In this document: positions 60,734 through 64,000 of the stretch, one piece after another | Layout: every line of letters starts with the position of its first letter | Position numbering within the stretch: position 1 is the first letter of the stretch | Source: Deltaproteobacteria bacterium | Lineage (GTDB): Bacteria; Desulfobacterota; Binatia; HRBIN30; JACQVA1 | Assembly (NCBI GenBank): GCA_016210005.1 | Contig: JACQVA010000012.1 | Location: 62,001-126,000 of the forward strand | Length of the DNA: 64,000 bases | Direction of reading: 5' to 3' | The notes under the pieces: model-generated | The model's database searches: none | What the model saw: only the letters and a program-made list of their open reading frames with translations | What the model was told of the DNA's origin: nothing | Made by a program: the position numbers and the translations under genes

Positions 60734-60835
60734 GTTCGCGCGACCCTATGCGGCAGCCACTAGGGCGTCAAGCCGCTGCGTCGCCTTGACAGCCGGGCCG
60801 GCCCGTAGCAGAAGCTCGACGGCTGGCGGCGGCCG

Positions 60836-61666
60836 GTGATCAGATCATTTGGGGGAGCGGTGACAACACTGCTGATACGCAGGAAGACAGTGAGGCACTG
60901 GGCGGGCGGGCTCTCCGCGTTGGCGGTCTTGGCCTGGCTGCCGGCCAATCCGTGCGGCGCGGCGATTGAAGAGGTCGAGGCCACCGGCCGCTACCATCTC
61001 GGCGACAACGACAGCAAGCTCGATGGCCATCGCCTGGCGCTGATGGAAGCCAAACGCAACGCGCTCGAAAAGGCCGGGACCTACGTCGAGAGCATCAGCG
61101 AGGTGAAAGACTTCCAGCTCACCCGTGACGAGGTGCGCACCTACACCGCCGGCATCCTCGAAGTCACCGAGGAGGGCGAGCCGAAGTGGCAGATGGTCGG
61201 GTCGAATCTGGAAGTCACCGTCAAGGTCAAGGTCCGCGTCGACAAGGATGACGTCGCCCGCCGCCTCGCGGCTATTCGCGAGAACAAAGAGGCCGCCGCG
61301 CAACTCAAGGAGGCCGGCGCCAAGACCAAGGAGAACGAGCGCAAGATCGCCGATCTCAACCGGCAATTGAAGACCGCGAAGAAGGGCAGCCCCAAGGCCA
61401 AGCAGGCGCAGGAGTCACGCGCCAAGGCGCTGGCCGACCTGGACGCCTCCGCGCTCAAGGCCCACGCCGCGGTGGCGCGGAGCTACTCCGAAAAGGGGCT
61501 AGCGCAAGCGCGCGCCTACCTCGAACGTAACGTCAAGATTCGCGGCTGTGCTCCGGCCCCGTCCGCCGCGGACAACCCCGCCGCTGCCGTCGATCCCGCC
61601 TGGTTGTGGCTCGCCGCCCCGGCAGTGGCGCTGATGATCGGCAAGTCGCGCAGCCGCCGCGGCTGA
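60836..61666 (+). CDS. Exported LPP20-like protein
   Basis: A 276-residue protein. ATG 60836 or, better supported by GGGGGAGCG, GTG 60860 starts it; a signal peptide (WAGGLSALAVLAWLPANPCG) follows. Residues about 45-145 form an LPP20/FlgT-N-like domain: EVEATGRYHLGDNDSKLDGH, RLALMEAKRNALEKAGTYVE, then a strand-rich part (SNLEVTVKVKVRVDKDD). A coiled coil follows (LAAIRENKEAAAQLKEAGAK; ERKIADLNRQLKTAKK), and the C-terminus has a hydrophobic helix (WLWLAAPAVALMIG). Role unknown; this domain occurs in envelope and flagellar proteins. It is transcribed opposite to the two glycogen genes. Confidence 0.75.
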   Translation: MIRSFGGAVTTLLIRRKTVRHWAGGLSALAVLAWLPANPCGAAIEEVEATGRYHLGDNDSKLDGHRLALMEAKRNALEKAGTYVESISEVKDFQLTRDEVRTYTAGILEVTEEGEPKWQMVGSNLEVTVKVKVRVDKDDVARRLAAIRENKEAAAQLKEAGAKTKENERKIADLNRQLKTAKKGSPKAKQAQESRAKALADLDASALKAHAAVARSYSEKGLAQARAYLERNVKIRGCAPAPSAADNPAAAVDPAWLWLAAPAVALMIGKSRSRRG

Positions 61667-61693
61667 ATTTCGCGGCCGTGCCAGGGCCGGCAC

Positions 61694-64000
61694 TCACACG
61701 CTGCGAATATCCCACACCCGGGCGGCGTACTCACGAATGGTGCGGTCGCTGGAGAACTTCCCCATGCGGGCGACGTTCAGAATCGCCTTGTGCAGCCAGC
61801 GCTCGCGCTCGGTGAACTCCTGCGACACCCGCCGTTGCGCCTCGATGTAGGAAGTGAAATCCGCGATGTGGCAGTATTCGTCGCCGTCGAGCAGCAGCTC
61901 GGAAAGCCAGCGGAACAAACCCGGCTCCTTGGGGCAGAAGCGCTCAGAGCTGAACGCGTCCACCACCCGGCGCACGCGGGCGTCGCGCTCGTAGCTGGCG
62001 CGCGGCCGGCAGCCGCCGTTTTGGCGCAGGTGCGCGATCTCCTCGGCGGTAAGACCGAAGATGAAGATGTTCTGCTCCCCGAGCTCGTCGCGCATCTCGA
62101 TGTTGGCGCCGTCAAGCGTACCGATGGTCAGCGCGCCATTGAGGGCGAATTTCATATTACCGGTGCCCGAGGCCTCGGTGCCCGCCATCGAGATCTGCTC
62201 ACTGAGGTCGGCCGCCGGAATGATGCGTTCGGCCAGAGACACGCGATAGTCCGGCACGAACACCACCGTCATCAGACCGCGCGCCCGCGGATCGTGATTG
62301 ATGACGCGGGCGACGTTGTTGATCAGTTTGATGATCTGCTTGGCGGCCCAATAGCCGGGTGCCGCCTTGCCGGCGAAGATGTAAGTGCGCGGGACGAGCG
62401 GCGCGCGGCCATCTTCGACCAGGCACAAGTACTCGTGCACGATCCCCATCACCGCCAAGAGCTGCCGCTTGTACTGGTGAATGCGCTTGGCGTGCACGTC
62501 GAAGAGCGAGTCGGGGTCGACGCAAACGCGGGCGCTGTGCTTGATCAGCTGCGCCAGCCGCTCCTTGTTGGCCTGCTTGATGGCCACGAAGCGCTGCTGA
62601 AAGACGGCGTCGGCCGCCACCGCTTCTAGCCCGCGCAACTGCTCCAGGTCGGTCACCCAGCCATCACCGATTGTTTCGCTGATCAGCCCGGCCAGCGCCG
62701 GGTTGGCCTTGAGCAGCCAGCGCCGCTGGGTGACGCCGTTGGTCAGGTTGTGAAAGCGCTCGGGCCAGAGCCGATAGAAGTCGGGGACCAGCCTGGTTTT
62801 GACCAACTCCGAGTGCAGCGCGGAGACGCCATTGACCGAGTGGCTGCCGACGATCGCCAAGTGGGCCATCCGAACCTGCGCCGGCGGGTTGTCGTCGATG
62901 ATCGACATCCGCTGCCAGCGCCCGCTGTCACCCGGCCACAAGCGCGCCACCTGGCGGTGGAAGCGGTCGTTCACCTCACGGATGATTTGCATGTGACGCG
63001 GCAGCACGTGTTCTAACAGCGCCGCCGGCCAGCGCTCGAGCGCCTCCGGCAGCAGCGTGTGGTTGGTGTAGCCGAGGATTTCCTGCGTCATCGCCCAGGC
63101 CTGCTCCCAGCCCACGTCATCCTCATCCACCAGCATGCGCATCAACTCGGCCACGGCCAACGCCGGATGCGTGTCGTTGAGCTGGATGGCGATCTTCAGC
63201 GGCAGCTCCGCGATGACCGCGTGCCGGCGCCGATAGCGGCGGAAGATGTCGCGCATGGCGCAGGCAACGAAGAAGTACTCTTGCAACAAACGCAGCTCGC
63301 GCCCGGCCGGTACGTCGTCCGGCGGATAGAGGACCTTGGAAATGTTCTCCGAGACGATCTTCTGCTCGACGGCCTTGAGATAATCGCCGCCGTTGAAGAT
63401 CTCCATGTCGAATTCGTTCGAGGTGCTGGCGGAGTAGAGCCGAAGCCAGTTCACCGTGTGACCGCCGTAGCCGACGATCGGCATGTCATGCGGCACACCG
63501 ACCAGCACTTTCCAATCCAGCCACATGGGGTTGTAGTTGTTGCGGCGATCCTGTGCGTGGTCGATGCGCCCGTAGACCGGCACCACACAGGTGTCGGCCG
63601 GACGCGCGATCAACCACGGCGAGGACTCGGCGAACCAGTTGTCCGGCCGCTCGTGTTGGAACCCGCCGCGGATCTCCTGCTTGAACAGGCCGAACTCGTA
63701 GTTGATGCCGTAGCCGAACCCCGGCATCCCGAGCGTGGCAAGCGAATCCAGGAAACAGGCGGCCAGCCGTCCCAAGCCACCGTTGCCGAGCGCAGCATCG
63801 GGCTCGCACTCGCGCACCTCTTCGAGCTCGGTGCCGAGCGCGCGCAACACGTCCTCGCACAAATCGGCCATTCCCAGGTTGACCAGGTTATTGACCAGGG
63901 AGCGGCCCATGAGAAATTCGAGCGAAAGGTAGTACACCCGCTTCGCATCCGCCCGCTGATAGCGCGCCTCGGTTTCCAACAGGCCATCGATGAGCCGGTC
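61694..64000 (-). CDS. Glycogen/maltodextrin phosphorylase (5' part outside window)
   Basis: At least 768 codons; the frame is open to the right edge, so the N-terminus is outside. Catalytic regions: VYYLSLEFLMGRSLVNNLVN, DAALGNGGLGRLAACFLDSL, GFGYGINYEFGLFKQEIRGG, IAIQLNDTHPALAVAELMRM, NGVTQRRWLLKANPALAGLI, and FAGKAAPGYWAAKQIIKLIN. The PLP-lysine signature is EASGTGNMKFALNGALTIGT, with TLDGANIEMRDELGEQNIFI after it. It releases glucose-1-phosphate from alpha-1,4-glucans. The C-terminal end (REYAARVWDIRSV) is complete. It pairs functionally with malQ. Confidence 0.96.
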   Translation of the reverse strand, partial: DRLIDGLLETEARYQRADAKRVYYLSLEFLMGRSLVNNLVNLGMADLCEDVLRALGTELEEVRECEPDAALGNGGLGRLAACFLDSLATLGMPGFGYGINYEFGLFKQEIRGGFQHERPDNWFAESSPWLIARPADTCVVPVYGRIDHAQDRRNNYNPMWLDWKVLVGVPHDMPIVGYGGHTVNWLRLYSASTSNEFDMEIFNGGDYLKAVEQKIVSENISKVLYPPDDVPAGRELRLLQEYFFVACAMRDIFRRYRRRHAVIAELPLKIAIQLNDTHPALAVAELMRMLVDEDDVGWEQAWAMTQEILGYTNHTLLPEALERWPAALLEHVLPRHMQIIREVNDRFHRQVARLWPGDSGRWQRMSIIDDNPPAQVRMAHLAIVGSHSVNGVSALHSELVKTRLVPDFYRLWPERFHNLTNGVTQRRWLLKANPALAGLISETIGDGWVTDLEQLRGLEAVAADAVFQQRFVAIKQANKERLAQLIKHSARVCVDPDSLFDVHAKRIHQYKRQLLAVMGIVHEYLCLVEDGRAPLVPRTYIFAGKAAPGYWAAKQIIKLINNVARVINHDPRARGLMTVVFVPDYRVSLAERIIPAADLSEQISMAGTEASGTGNMKFALNGALTIGTLDGANIEMRDELGEQNIFIFGLTAEEIAHLRQNGGCRPRASYERDARVRRVVDAFSSERFCPKEPGLFRWLSELLLDGDEYCHIADFTSYIEAQRRVSQEFTERERWLHKAILNVARMGKFSSDRTIREYAARVWDIRSV

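Overview
The window is about 65% GC, gene-dense and bacterial, with Gram-negative features: outer-membrane-type proteins, Tat signals, lipoproteins and System I cytochrome c maturation. Two small secreted proteins carry dockerin/EF-hand-like repeats of the G-D-x-N-x-D-G type. There are adjacent acyl-CoA dehydrogenases, a SCP-x-like thiolase, an F420-type luciferase-like oxidoreductase, a NrfD-type respiratory module and many PAS kinases. Together these suggest an uncultured deltaproteobacterium-like lineage such as Desulfobacterota or Candidatus Binatia. This is inference; no rRNA or other marker gene is present to test it.

Layout. 1-10.4 kb is a cell-surface polysaccharide locus: several glycosyltransferases, an SGNH hydrolase, a carbamoyltransferase, and a WecA-type phosphoglycosyltransferase fused to a CapD-like Rossmann domain. 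It is interrupted by three copies of a hairpin repeat built from 9-nt units and by a 457-bp inverted-repeat element carrying a broken GIY-YIG nuclease gene. 10.7-20.7 kb (minus strand) is a respiratory and regulatory block. It holds a CxxxY-type CcmE, a sensor kinase with a periplasmic c-heme motif, a sigma-54 activator, a four-domain cytochrome c, a tetraheme cytochrome, a Tat-exported Fe-S protein, a NrfD membrane subunit, a monoheme cytochrome, a NrfJ-like OB-fold protein and a DUF1566/dockerin protein. 21-31.9 kb is lipid and acyl-CoA metabolism (CoA ligase, paired acyl-CoA dehydrogenases, DRE-TIM aldolase-like protein, thiolase) plus a translationally coupled metallopeptidase/methyltransferase/exonuclease set. 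A second GIY-YIG element (489 bp) is here, flanked by an 8-bp direct repeat.

31.9-44.4 kb is rich in signalling: a REC-PAS kinase, an Rcp1-like receiver, a membrane kinase, a LuxR-type regulator with a degenerate receiver, a universal stress protein and a P-type cation ATPase. It ends in a decaying segment where a truncated substrate-binding protein abuts a kinase that has lost its 5' end, beside an outer-membrane protein remnant. 44.7-52.8 kb holds a SWIM/SNF2 helicase, a four-helix-bundle (IVS) protein with a large repeat hairpin upstream of its start, a glycoside-hydrolase-like beta-propeller protein coupled to an SDR, a PNPOx-like protein, a HAD phosphatase, a cyclophilin and APS kinase. 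53-64 kb is housekeeping: Hsp15, a LOG-like protein, peroxiredoxin, dipeptidase, LLM oxidoreductase, ThiC, and glycogen breakdown (MalQ and glycogen phosphorylase) flanking an LPP20-like protein.

The two least ordinary systems are: (1) a small mobile element family with 29-bp inverted termini, inner REP-like repeats and a GIY-YIG nuclease ORF, both copies decayed in different ways; and (2) an apparent redox circuit in which a c-heme sensor kinase and a sigma-54 activator sit upstream of a multiheme quinone-linked module, with a candidate promoter and 22-bp-phased upstream sites between regulator and target.
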